Assembly: GCA_017478515.1 (NCBI GenBank)
Contig: JAFVDH010000066.1
Location: 1-39,924, forward strand
Direction: 5' to 3'
DNA: 39,924 nt
Source of the DNA: a bacterium
GTDB taxonomy: Bacteria; Cyanobacteriota; Vampirovibrionia; Gastranaerophilales; Gastranaerophilaceae
Every line of letters begins with the position of its first letter. Position 1 is the first letter of the stretch. The notes beneath the pieces were generated by a model. The model had not been told where the DNA came from, ran no database searches, and saw only the letters and a list, made by a program, of their open reading frames with translations. This document shows, piece by piece, positions 8,715-16,462 of this stretch. Made by a program: the position numbers and the translations under genes.

Positions 8715-9938
8715 ATGAGAAAATTTACTTTATTTTTATTATTATTTGTCATTGGTCTTGCACAATGCTGCTATGCAGTTAACTCAAAAGATGTTGAAAA
8801 TGCATATTATAAATATTATTCTTTTTCAAAAACTCACAATGTTTACAATTTTAATAACTATACTGATGCCGATTACAAAAAGTTAAGCAGCGAAAACAAG
8901 CAAGAATATAAAACAATAAAGAAAATAAATAATTTATATTTGAAAGGGAAATACAATAAAATTCTAAAAAAATACCCTAATTTTACACCTGCAAGATTTT
9001 CACTGTATTTGCTTGATATAAGTAATGGAAATTATTATGCAGGATTAAATCAGTTAGGTTTTATAAGAAATCAAGATAAGCATTTTGATAAAAACTATTT
9101 AGCAGAACTCATTTTTATGGGAAATTACAAATCAAAACAATATGATAAAGCCCTGGATGAAGTATATTTGCTAAGCAATAAACAAAACTTTTATGCCTAT
9201 ATTGCCGATTGTTATTTGAATATCGGGAATTTAGCAATAGCGGCAGAATATGCCTTAAAAACGCCAAAAACCGATAAAAATTATTATTTGGCAAATGAAG
9301 TATTATTTAAAGTCTACTATAGACAAAACAACATACAAAAAGCCAAATCATTAGCACTATACTTAATTAAATTAAATCCAATGAGTCCTGATAATTATAT
9401 CAGATACGCAAAATGTGAAGATAATAAAAATATAAAATTAAAATACCTATATGATGCAAGAAACAGAATTTACACAGTAAATTACAGAGCCGACATAAAC
9501 GCTGACATAATTAATTTAGAGCAGGCAAAAATTAACGATGCATGCAATTCAATGAAAGTTTTTACAGAAAAACCTGACTGGAACAAAATTATAGAAGAAT
9601 CAAACTATAATAATTATTCGTATTGGGAAAAACGCCAAGATAGCTTTTTTAAAGATACAAACGAATGTATAAAAAGATATTCGGGAACAGAACGTGCAAA
9701 ATGCTTTGAAAGTGTAACTCGAAATCAATATAGATTAACCGATGAATTAAACAAAAAAATTGCTGCTGAAAAAGAACAAGCATATAGAAATACAGTTGTT
9801 CAACAAAATAATGAAATGATTAAACAACAATATGTTAGAAATATAGAATTAATGAACATTAACAACAATTTAATGCAGCAAAATAATCAATTGCAAAACA
9901 TTAATAACCAATTGCAATTTAACAGATACCGCTACTAA
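8715..9938 (+). CDS. Secreted helical-repeat (TPR/SEL1-like) protein
   Basis: Function unknown. A signal peptide covers residues 1-21 (MRKFTLFLLLFVIGLAQCCYA). Residues about 65-250 are amphipathic helical pairs resembling degenerate TPR units (for example YIADCYLNIGNLAIAAEYAL and VLFKVYYRQNNIQKAKSLAL), which normally form a protein-binding solenoid. Residues about 335-407 are a Gln/Asn-rich coiled tail (NNLMQQNNQLQNINNQLQ). It is the last of the three exported genes after pheT and is followed by a convergent SDR gene. A tethering or scaffold role outside the inner membrane is inferred only. Confidence 0.75.
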   Translation: MRKFTLFLLLFVIGLAQCCYAVNSKDVENAYYKYYSFSKTHNVYNFNNYTDADYKKLSSENKQEYKTIKKINNLYLKGKYNKILKKYPNFTPARFSLYLLDISNGNYYAGLNQLGFIRNQDKHFDKNYLAELIFMGNYKSKQYDKALDEVYLLSNKQNFYAYIADCYLNIGNLAIAAEYALKTPKTDKNYYLANEVLFKVYYRQNNIQKAKSLALYLIKLNPMSPDNYIRYAKCEDNKNIKLKYLYDARNRIYTVNYRADINADIINLEQAKINDACNSMKVFTEKPDWNKIIEESNYNNYSYWEKRQDSFFKDTNECIKRYSGTERAKCFESVTRNQYRLTDELNKKIAAEKEQAYRNTVVQQNNEMIKQQYVRNIELMNINNNLMQQNNQLQNINNQLQFNRYRY

Positions 9939-9988
9939 AAGCGTAATGAGGTTTTTAAGGTTTTTACTTACCGTCAAAGCTGTTTTCG

Positions 9989-10705
9989 TTAATACCCTAC
10001 GCTTAAACCTGCACAAATATTTATTGACTGCCCCGTAATACCTCTTGCATCATCTGATATAAGATATTTAACCAATTTTGCAATTTCGACAGGATCTACA
10101 AATCGTTTTTGAGGAATAGTTTCAATTATTTCATCTTTAGAAAATTCAGACTCATTTATAGAATTATTGCCTAATTCAGTATCAACCCAGCCCGGATTTA
10201 TTGTATTTACTGTAATATTATATTCTGCGGTTTCAAGAGCCAATGCCTTTGAAAAACCGATTAAAGATGCTTTTGAGGCAGAATAAACACTTGCATAAGC
10301 TTCGCCCATAACTCCTGATATTGAACCGATATTTATTATTCTACCCCATTTATTTTTTTTCATTTCAGGCAAAACAAATTTTGAAAGACATATCGGTGCT
10401 TTAATATTAGTTTTAATAATATCATCAATAGTATCTGTATTTTCTTCCGACAGTGCAGAATAATTATATATTCCCGCATTATTAATTAAAACATTTATTT
10501 GGTTATTTACTATAAAAGAGTCAGCAAATTTTATATCCGACGACAAATCACAGTGTAACACATCTTTCGCCCCAAGAATTTTTAATTCTTCAAGAAGCTC
10601 TCTGTTTCTTGCAATTACAAAAACTTCACCGACAGAAAGCATTTCTTCAAAAATTTTTCTGCCAATACCCTTTGTTGCACCTGTTATGAGAATTTTTTTA
10701 GTCAT
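9989..10705 (-). CDS. Short-chain dehydrogenase/reductase, FabG-like
   Basis: Classical SDR oxidoreductase of 238 residues. The nucleotide-binding TGATKGIG is at 8-15, NNAG at 75-78, and the catalytic set is Ser128 or Ser130 with Tyr141 and Lys145 in YSASKASLIG. The PG motif (NPGWVDTE) and a C-terminal ITGQSINICAGLSV complete the fold. An Arg after the first strand (IARNREL) suggests NADPH preference. It resembles 3-oxoacyl-ACP reductase but is away from fatty acid genes, so the substrate is open. It overlaps the preceding RWYD gene by eight bases, implying translational coupling. Confidence 0.9.
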   Translation of the reverse strand: MTKKILITGATKGIGRKIFEEMLSVGEVFVIARNRELLEELKILGAKDVLHCDLSSDIKFADSFIVNNQINVLINNAGIYNYSALSEENTDTIDDIIKTNIKAPICLSKFVLPEMKKNKWGRIINIGSISGVMGEAYASVYSASKASLIGFSKALALETAEYNITVNTINPGWVDTELGNNSINESEFSKDEIIETIPQKRFVDPVEIAKLVKYLISDDARGITGQSINICAGLSVGY

Positions 10706-11027
10706 TATTTTTTTCTTTCAAATTATCAATTAACACATGAGATACAACACTGTCAACAAGATAAGACTGCTCATCGTAAGACAAAGTTTTTATAAATTGA
10801 ACAATTGTAAACAGTTCAATATTTTCATCATACCAGCGGTTATAAGGATGCTCCCAAGGTTCGCTTAATTTACTTATTTGTTCATCAAGATTAAAATTAA
10901 ATTCATAAATCAAAATTTGCAAAAGATGCTGAGAAAATGCATCTTGAACATTACGTTCCTGTTCTTCAAGATAGGCAATAAGTTCGCTCAATTTAGGATT
11001 TTTATCGTACCAGCGTTTGTGAACCAT
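10698..11027 (-). CDS. Small protein with two RWYD repeats
   Basis: A 109-residue cytosolic protein with no named function. It is an internal duplication: residues 5-41 begin RWYDKNPKLSELIAYL and residues 64-101 begin RWYDENIELFTIVQFI, each followed by a helix of similar length and hydrophobic pattern. It lacks a signal peptide, membrane segment and Cys. A good promoter and a GGAAAG Shine-Dalgarno sequence precede it. The 3' end overlaps the SDR start, so the two are one operon. Function cannot be deduced. Confidence 0.75.
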   Translation of the reverse strand: MVHKRWYDKNPKLSELIAYLEEQERNVQDAFSQHLLQILIYEFNFNLDEQISKLSEPWEHPYNRWYDENIELFTIVQFIKTLSYDEQSYLVDSVVSHVLIDNLKEKNND

Positions 11028-11055
11028 AATTATTACTTTCCATAATACTATTATA

Positions 11056-11085
11056 ATTATAACTGCAATACTAAGTTATGTACAA
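11056..11085 (-). promoter_or_regulatory. Promoter of the RWYD-SDR operon
   Basis: On the minus strand TTGTAC (11085-11080) is followed after 18 bases by TATAAT (11061-11056); a second TATAAT directly abuts it (11055-11050). The leader to the ATG at 11027 is about 20-25 bases. Confidence 0.55.
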
Positions 11086-11108
11086 TAGTTAAAATAAATT
11101 ATCACAAA

Positions 11109-11333
11109 CTATTTTATTAATCCAAAACCAATTAAAAAAGTACAAATTAAGAATACCGCACTAACGTAATAAGTAAGTTTATTTAAGCCCTTTTCCGCAC
11201 TTTTTTGTGACGAAAACATTTGAGAAGCTCCGCCAATAGCTGCAATACCATCACCTTTAGGTGAATGTAATAATATTAAAACAATTAATAATAAAGCCGA
11301 AACTATTTGTAAAATCCAAACAAAAGTTAGCAT
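11109..11333 (-). CDS. secG: Preprotein translocase subunit SecG
   Basis: Small inner-membrane partner of SecY and SecE that aids SecA-driven export. Residues 3-22 and about 52-72 form two membrane helices, joined by a loop with the family hallmark SPKGDGIAAIGGASQMF. The length of 74 residues is typical. The ATG overlaps the 3' end of the upstream Nudix gene by seven bases, so its expression is tied to that regulator-like gene; secY itself is in this window at 33907. Confidence 0.93.
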   Translation of the reverse strand: MLTFVWILQIVSALLLIVLILLHSPKGDGIAAIGGASQMFSSQKSAEKGLNKLTYYVSAVFLICTFLIGFGLIK

Positions 11334-12013
11334 ACTTTCTCCTTGTTACTCATAATAAAGTGACCTCTTAGCGAGTCTAAATTTATTTTATCAAATGTAT
11401 AAAGTCTTGCAGGACGTTTAGAAGTAAACTTAGAAAACTCATTAAGTTCTATCAAACCCTCAGTACACAAAACTTTTTTTCTAAAATTACGTTTATCAAG
11501 CTGTTTACCCATAATCAATTCATAAGCTTTTTGCATTTCAGTCAGAGTGAATTTTTCATTCAAAAGCTGATATGCAACAGGACAAACTTCTAGTCTTTCT
11601 CTAGTACCTTTTTTTGAATATTCAATAATTTGCTTATGGTCAAAAGCAAGAGGCGGCAAATCATTAACATTATGCCAAGCTACATCAGGGTCAGAAAATA
11701 CTTGAACGTCATTTGCTCTGACAAGAGCAAAATAAGCACAAGTAATAACACGAGAAGTAGGGTGGCGAAGAGGGTCACCAAAAGTATAGAGTTGCTCTAA
11801 AAAGACATTATCAACACCTGTCTTTTCTTTCAAAACTCTTTCGGCAGCTTGGTCAAGATTTTCGCTCATTCTAACATAACCACCAGGTATTGCCCACTTA
11901 TCTTTAAAAGGTTCATTATGACGCTTAATAAGAAGTACTTTTAATTCGTCATCAAACATTGTTAATATAACTGTATCGACTGTTATTTCATGAGTTCTTG
12001 TTTCGTTAAACAT
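11327..12013 (-). CDS. Nudix-domain transcriptional regulator, NrtR-like
   Basis: The N-terminal Nudix fold (about 8-140) is followed by a C-terminal winged-helix segment (about 150-215: FTLTEMQKAYELIMG, DKRNFRKKVL, KRPARLYTF), the architecture of NrtR regulators that sense ADP-ribose-type metabolites. The Nudix box at 45-67 is damaged: of the REUxEExGU core, the window has RVLKEKTGV, so one metal-binding Glu is Val and another is Lys. This favours a sensor over a hydrolase. The Shine-Dalgarno sequence AGGTAGGA is strong. No NAD-salvage gene lies nearby, and its target is unknown. An ADP-ribose pyrophosphatase is the main alternative. Confidence 0.8.
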   Translation of the reverse strand: MFNETRTHEITVDTVILTMFDDELKVLLIKRHNEPFKDKWAIPGGYVRMSENLDQAAERVLKEKTGVDNVFLEQLYTFGDPLRHPTSRVITCAYFALVRANDVQVFSDPDVAWHNVNDLPPLAFDHKQIIEYSKKGTRERLEVCPVAYQLLNEKFTLTEMQKAYELIMGKQLDKRNFRKKVLCTEGLIELNEFSKFTSKRPARLYTFDKINLDSLRGHFIMSNKEKVC

Positions 12014-12071
12014 TCCTACCTGCTAATACTCTCTACTTTTCACTATTCTGTATAAATCATATCAAGAAAAA

Positions 12072-12740
12072 CTAAATTTGTAAAACCCCGTTTAAATTAT
12101 TTTCTTTAGTTTCATGATGGTTAATTTTTTGAATTTTTACAACGGGAACAACAGATGCAATTGGTTTATTAGTAGATGGAACAGTCTTTACAATAGGTTT
12201 AGACTTAGCAACAGGTGTCACGTAAAATGAAAATTTAGGAGGAGCATTTTTCGGAACATTTCTGATTGCTTTATCAGGATTAACTTTTTGATTAGAATAT
12301 TCCTGCATAATAGAGCTTACGAATTTTCTGGTTTCTCCGTAAGGAGGAACAGTTTTATTGCATCTGTTAACGGCAACGGGGCCTGCATTATAAGCAGCCA
12401 GTGCCAATTCTGTAGAACCGTACATTTTGTACATCATTTTGTAATACATCAATCCGCCTTTAATATTATCGCTTAAATAATACGGATTAACACCCAATCT
12501 TTTAGCCGTAGACGGCATTAATTGGAATACGCCTACTGCCCCTCTTCTGCTTGTTGAATCATGTCTAAAGCCTGATTCAGTTTTCGCAATACTTAAAGCA
12601 AGTGCAGGGTCAATACCAAGTTCAATTGCAGATTTAACTATTATTGCTTTTACGTCATCCACATTATTTGCATTTGCTTTCAAATTGGGGCATAGGAACA
12701 TCACTAATGTGATAGTGGTTAATACTATTTTTTTTATCAT
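12072..12740 (-). CDS. Secreted lytic transglycosylase (SLT domain)
   Basis: Peptidoglycan-cleaving enzyme of the goose-lysozyme-like SLT family. A signal peptide spans residues 1-24. The SLT domain (about 30-140) has the catalytic Glu55 in IAKTESGF, followed by GAVGVFQLMPSTAKRLG (68-84) and LAAYNAGP (114-121). Residues about 160-222 are a Pro/Lys/Val-rich tail without recognised fold, possibly a wall or envelope linker. AAAGGAAG precedes the ATG. It is divergent from the pseudopilin genes, and SLT enzymes often open the wall for secretion or pilus machines, but that link is inferred. Confidence 0.92.
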   Translation of the reverse strand: MIKKIVLTTITLVMFLCPNLKANANNVDDVKAIIVKSAIELGIDPALALSIAKTESGFRHDSTSRRGAVGVFQLMPSTAKRLGVNPYYLSDNIKGGLMYYKMMYKMYGSTELALAAYNAGPVAVNRCNKTVPPYGETRKFVSSIMQEYSNQKVNPDKAIRNVPKNAPPKFSFYVTPVAKSKPIVKTVPSTNKPIASVVPVVKIQKINHHETKENNLNGVLQI

Positions 12741-12849
12741 TGGACTTCCTTTAATTTTCTAATTGTAAATCTTTAAAAAGACTCTCTATGGTTTTAGTGT
12801 ATTATAAACAATTTAAAAAATCAAGTCCGACATGTCAACAGTACTAATA

Positions 12850-12879
12850 TTGCCTGACAATATAAGTTCATGGTATAAT
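12850..12879 (+). promoter_or_regulatory. Promoter of the pseudopilin cluster
   Basis: TTGCCT (12850-12855), 18 bases, and TATAAT (12874-12879) with the extended TGG upstream. AAGGAG at 12886-12891 is the ribosome binding site for the ATG at 12899. Confidence 0.65.
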
Positions 12880-12898
12880 AATAACAAGGAGTTTAAGA

Positions 12899-13654
12899 AT
12901 GTTACAAAATTCTTCAAAAGCATTTTCTTTGGCAGAAGCTGTTATAACATTAATATTTTTAAGCATAATAGCGGCACAGTTAATTCCTGCAGTAAACGCC
13001 ACACGGCCAAGTACAGAGAAATTGCTTTTCAAAAAGGCTTATTCAACTGTTGAAAACACAATAAGCAGTATTTTAAACGACGATAACCTTTATCCTGTAA
13101 CGTATATGACAAAAACTTGCAACGGAATTACTCAAGATTGTCAAAGCGGATTTTTAGTCACGGATACAGGCAGTACGGATGATCCAAACAAAAAGGGGAC
13201 ATATTATGCATACAAAGCATTAATAGATTCTTCAAAGTGCAAAGATAACAGTAATGCAGGTACTAATATTGATAAACTTGTAAGATTATTTTGTGCATCT
13301 TTAAATACAACACGGGCAAATTGTTCTGCACATTCTTGCTCTTTTACAACAACCGACGGAATGCAATGGACAGTAACACAAAATTCTAATTCCGCACAAT
13401 ACACTCCAAGCTGCTGTCATTCTCTTTCCGGCGTCAATCCTATGCTCTCTATAATGGTTGATGTTAATGGAGATGCGGAACCAAATACCAATACAGGTGT
13501 TAACATTCCTGACCAATATTACATGAATGTTTATTACAATGGAAAAGTTGAAGTTAACAAAACACTTTCTGAAAAAGGTATAACTTTCTTAAAAAATCCA
13601 ACTAATAATAAACGTCGTTCCGACTTGGAAGATGACAGATATGGAAAGGATTAG
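12899..13654 (+). CDS. Type IV pilin-like / pseudopilin protein 1
   Basis: Exported fibre or secretion-system subunit. Residues 8-33 hold a prepilin peptidase site and membrane helix: KAFSLAEAVITLIFLSII, cleaved before Phe9 with the conserved Glu at mature position 5. The globular part has several Cys, a DGMQWTVTQ motif (about 159-167) and VDVNGDAEPN...DQYYMNVYYNGKVE (about 191-223), a layout with a possible Ca-binding Asp/Asn loop shared by its two neighbours. Type II-secretion or minor type IV pilin membership cannot be told apart from sequence. The second gene starts two bases after the stop. Confidence 0.85.
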   Translation: MLQNSSKAFSLAEAVITLIFLSIIAAQLIPAVNATRPSTEKLLFKKAYSTVENTISSILNDDNLYPVTYMTKTCNGITQDCQSGFLVTDTGSTDDPNKKGTYYAYKALIDSSKCKDNSNAGTNIDKLVRLFCASLNTTRANCSAHSCSFTTTDGMQWTVTQNSNSAQYTPSCCHSLSGVNPMLSIMVDVNGDAEPNTNTGVNIPDQYYMNVYYNGKVEVNKTLSEKGITFLKNPTNNKRRSDLEDDRYGKD

Positions 13655-13656
13655 GA

Positions 13657-14430
13657 ATGATAAAAGATAAAAAATTCAGAATAATAGAAAAGTTATCTGA
13701 CTTATTAAAAATAAATAATAACCATTCATGTTTTACTCTTGCAGAAGTTATGTTAACCATAGTTTTGATGTGTATAATTGCAGCAATCGCAACACCTGTA
13801 ATAGTTGCAAGCAGACCCAGCACAGAAAAAGTTTTGTTAAAAAAGGCATATAATACAACAGAACAAGTAATATCCGAACTGTCAGGAAACGAACGATTTT
13901 ATCCGTCCGATATAACATTGAAAGATATTAATGCCGCAACTTTCAAAAATAACACCTCTTCAAGCGGATTTTTAAATAATTCTTACCCTCCAAATGATTC
14001 AACTTTAGAATACACAATTCAAGAATCTTTTGCAGGAGCAGACACGGCAAAAGGTTGTAATTGTTACGACATAGATCAAAACAAACTTTCGGTTCTTTTT
14101 TGTTGCTCTCTAAAAACAGTTAACAAAGAGGGGAAAAAAGCTTGTTCAACAACGTCAAACAAAACGACCTGCGACTTTGAAACAACAGACGGCATAACCT
14201 GGCATACGGAAGACGTAACCCCAACTGCAACTGATTTGACAAAACCGGTTTTCACAATTACAGTCGATGTAGATAACAGATGGGGAGGAAGACATAAGAT
14301 AATTACATCTTCAGGCTATAAAAAAACCAGATTTGTTTTTCAAGTTTATTATGACGGAAAAATAACCGTTGATAGCGATGCCCAAAATATACTCGCAGAT
14401 GCGATAAGCAATAAGAGATTAAATTACTAA
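13657..14430 (+). CDS. Type IV pilin-like / pseudopilin protein 2
   Basis: The leader is unusually long: about 25 charged residues before the cleavage motif SCFTLAEVMLTIVLMCII, so processing would be after Cys26 and before FTLAE, with Glu at mature position 5. The globular domain has paired Cys (CNCYD, LFCCSLK, ACSTT, TCDF), a DGITWHTEDV motif and VDVDNRWGG...VFQVYYDGKITV near the end, parallel to its neighbours. Adjacent positions to genes 1 and 3 (gaps of two and nine bases) suggest a joint pilus tip or secretion pseudopilus. A Cys at position -1 instead of the usual Gly is atypical but fits the Ala seen in genes 1 and 3. Confidence 0.84.
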   Translation: MIKDKKFRIIEKLSDLLKINNNHSCFTLAEVMLTIVLMCIIAAIATPVIVASRPSTEKVLLKKAYNTTEQVISELSGNERFYPSDITLKDINAATFKNNTSSSGFLNNSYPPNDSTLEYTIQESFAGADTAKGCNCYDIDQNKLSVLFCCSLKTVNKEGKKACSTTSNKTTCDFETTDGITWHTEDVTPTATDLTKPVFTITVDVDNRWGGRHKIITSSGYKKTRFVFQVYYDGKITVDSDAQNILADAISNKRLNY

Positions 14431-14439
14431 GGAGATTTT

Positions 14440-15162
14440 GTGAAAAAATACAAAAATAAAGCATTTACACTTGCAGAGGCAACATTAACATTATTCGTAT
14501 TAAGCGTAATTGCAGCAGTAATGATTCCTGCGGCAGTAAATGTTTCTCCTGACCAATTCAGAACTGCATTAAGAAATGCCTACAGCATGACTTCAAGCAC
14601 TATCAACACTTTAATAAACAATGAAAATTTATATCCGTCAAAAGAACTTATTAGCGACAGTATTCTTATTCCAAAAGGATTTTTATATAACACGACAGGA
14701 ACTAAACACACTTTTGACTCCAATAATAAAATAACAACCTATTCCGAAACAAATGATATTGCCTGGGAATACGAAGCCTTGCTAAAAAACTGTAAATGCA
14801 CATCCTCAACTAAATTAGTTAACGCTTTTTGTTGTTCTTTGAATGTTTCAGCCGCAAGCTGCACGTCAACAATTTGTAAATTTACAACAAATAACGGAAT
14901 GTATTGGACTGTAACACAAAATTCAAGCATTACAACCGCCAACAGAGACACAACGCCTATATTATATGTTGAAGTAGACTTGAACGGAAATGGAAAACCT
15001 AACAGCAAAACCGCAACATCACCTGACCAATATAAATTTAGCGTATATTACAACGGTAGAATTGAACTATTCACAAGCTCAACCGCAGATGAATACAATA
15101 CCAGCAGCGAAAAAGCCCGAGAATACTTAGAAACTCCTACAAAAAATAAAAAGAAAACTTAA
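14440..15162 (+). CDS. Type IV pilin-like / pseudopilin protein 3 (GTG start)
   Basis: Starts with GTG at 14440, with AAGGAG eight bases upstream. The N-terminus KAFTLAEATLTLFVLSVIAA gives a short leader, cleavage before Phe8 and Glu at mature position 5. The globular part repeats the family pattern: CCSLNVSAASCTS, NNGMYWTVTQNS and VDLNGNGKPN...DQYKFSVYYNGRIE. Paralogy with gene 1 is strong in the C-terminal half (TVTQNS and PDQY). No prepilin peptidase, ATPase or platform protein is in the window, so the assembly machine is encoded elsewhere. Confidence 0.85.
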   Translation: MKKYKNKAFTLAEATLTLFVLSVIAAVMIPAAVNVSPDQFRTALRNAYSMTSSTINTLINNENLYPSKELISDSILIPKGFLYNTTGTKHTFDSNNKITTYSETNDIAWEYEALLKNCKCTSSTKLVNAFCCSLNVSAASCTSTICKFTTNNGMYWTVTQNSSITTANRDTTPILYVEVDLNGNGKPNSKTATSPDQYKFSVYYNGRIELFTSSTADEYNTSSEKAREYLETPTKNKKKT

Positions 15163-15226
15163 TCAGAAAAATTAAATAATACTGTCATAAAATTCGTAAA
15201 CCGGACTGATTTTTTTTATTTTTTTA

Positions 15227-15235
15227 TGATAGAAT
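15227..15235 (+). promoter_or_regulatory. Extended -10 promoter of mtnP
   Basis: TGATAGAAT with CTGATT at 15206-15211 as a weak -35, 18 bases apart across a T-rich spacer. The expected leader to the mtnP ATG is about 45 bases and contains GAAGGGAAG. Confidence 0.5.
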
Positions 15236-15284
15236 AAAAGAGAAATAGTGTTTATTATAAAATTTTAAAGAAGGGAAGAAATTT

Positions 15285-16085
15285 ATGGAAACTAAAAACT
15301 TAGCAAAAGTAGGTGTATTCGGTGGTTCAGGCTTGTACAAATTTTTAGATGACGTACAGGAAGTAAGAGTAGAAACACCATACGGAATGCCAAGCGATAG
15401 CTTAATGATAGGAACAATAGGCAATACAAAAGTTGCATTTATGCCTCGTCATGGCAGAAACCATACTATTCTTCCGCATTTAATAAACTACAGAGCAAAT
15501 GTCTGGGCAATGAAATATGCAGGATGTGAAAGAGTAATTTCACCTTGTGCATGCGGAAGTTTGCAAAAACATATTAACCCCGGAGATTTCGTTATTTGCG
15601 ACCAATTCGTAGATTGGACAGACGGCAGAAAATCAACATTCTACGAAGGCCCTGTTGTTCATCATCCGTCTCCTACTGATTTATATTGCCCTGAGTTAAG
15701 AGAATTGGCTATTAAAGTTGCTAAAGATATGGGTATTACTGTTCATGAAACAGGAACAATGACTGTTATTAACGGCCCTAGATTTTCGACAAAAGCAGAA
15801 TCTAAATTCTTTACTGCTCAAGGATGGGATGTTATCGGAATGACTGCATTCCCAGAAAATTATTTGGTTAGAGAATTAGATATGTGTCCTTTAAATATCT
15901 CGTTAATCACTGACCATGATTGCGGTTTGGTGGGCGATGTACCTCCTGTATCTCATCATGAAGTTTGCAAAGTTTTTGAACAAAACCTTGATAGAGTTAA
16001 AAAATTATTGTTTACGGTTATTGAAAATATCCCTGAAGAAAGAAACTGTGCTTGCAAAAATACAAGCAAAGATTCTCAAATGTAA
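15285..16085 (+). CDS. mtnP: S-methyl-5'-thioadenosine phosphorylase
   Basis: Cleaves methylthioadenosine with phosphate to adenine and methylthioribose 1-phosphate in methionine salvage and polyamine by-product disposal. The trimeric purine nucleoside phosphorylase fold is marked by VGVFGGSGLY (phosphate site, about 9-18), PRHGRNHTILPHLINYRANVWAM (about 54-76), TVINGPRFSTKAES (about 162-175) and GMTAFPENYLVRELDMCPLNISLITDHD (about 185-212). The DHD segment corresponds to the base-contacting Asp region. Length 266 is slightly short but complete. The C-terminus is Cys-containing (NCACKN). A specific methylthioinosine phosphorylase or a general PNP is the alternative. Confidence 0.9.
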   Translation: METKNLAKVGVFGGSGLYKFLDDVQEVRVETPYGMPSDSLMIGTIGNTKVAFMPRHGRNHTILPHLINYRANVWAMKYAGCERVISPCACGSLQKHINPGDFVICDQFVDWTDGRKSTFYEGPVVHHPSPTDLYCPELRELAIKVAKDMGITVHETGTMTVINGPRFSTKAESKFFTAQGWDVIGMTAFPENYLVRELDMCPLNISLITDHDCGLVGDVPPVSHHEVCKVFEQNLDRVKKLLFTVIENIPEERNCACKNTSKDSQM

Positions 16086-16100
16086 TTCATTACTGATAAA

Positions 16101-16129
16101 AGATGGAGTTATTTATGCTCCATCTTTTT
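16101..16129 (+). terminator. Intrinsic terminator after mtnP
   Basis: AGATGGAG (16101-16108), a nine-base loop, CTCCATCT (16118-16125) and a TTTT tract. The stem is perfect over eight pairs. It lies between mtnP and yggT. Confidence 0.85.
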
Positions 16130-16163
16130 CTGTTAAAGGAGCATCTGATAAAAGAGGAAATTT

Positions 16164-16412
16164 ATGATAAAAAATGCCATTTATAATTTATTTTATTTCT
16201 ACGAATTACTTATTATTGTACGAATATTTATGACATGGATTCCGAATATAAACTGGGAGGCCCAGCCCACAAAGACAGTTCGAATAATAACAGATGCGTA
16301 CTTAGATATTTTCAGAAAATTTATTCCACCTGTGGGGGGACTGGATTTTTCTCCTATCATAGCACTTATTGTTTTGCAAATTCTGCAAACACTTATTGTA
16401 AGTATCTTATAA
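16164..16412 (+). CDS. YggT family membrane protein
   Basis: Two-helix inner-membrane protein of the YggT (Ycf19) family. Helix 1 is about residues 6-25 and helix 2 about 62-80. Between them are the family marks RIFMTWIPNINW and FRKFIPPVGGLDFSPIIALIVLQ. Relatives are common in cyanobacteria and plastids and are linked to membrane organisation or division in some species; the role here is unknown. It has GAGGAAA before the ATG. Because a terminator separates it from mtnP, it must depend on read-through or its own weak promoter. Confidence 0.9.
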   Translation: MIKNAIYNLFYFYELLIIVRIFMTWIPNINWEAQPTKTVRIITDAYLDIFRKFIPPVGGLDFSPIIALIVLQILQTLIVSIL

Positions 16413-16462
16413 TTTATAGAAATTTCGACATATTGAAAGAAATTTTTTACAATCTTAAGCCG

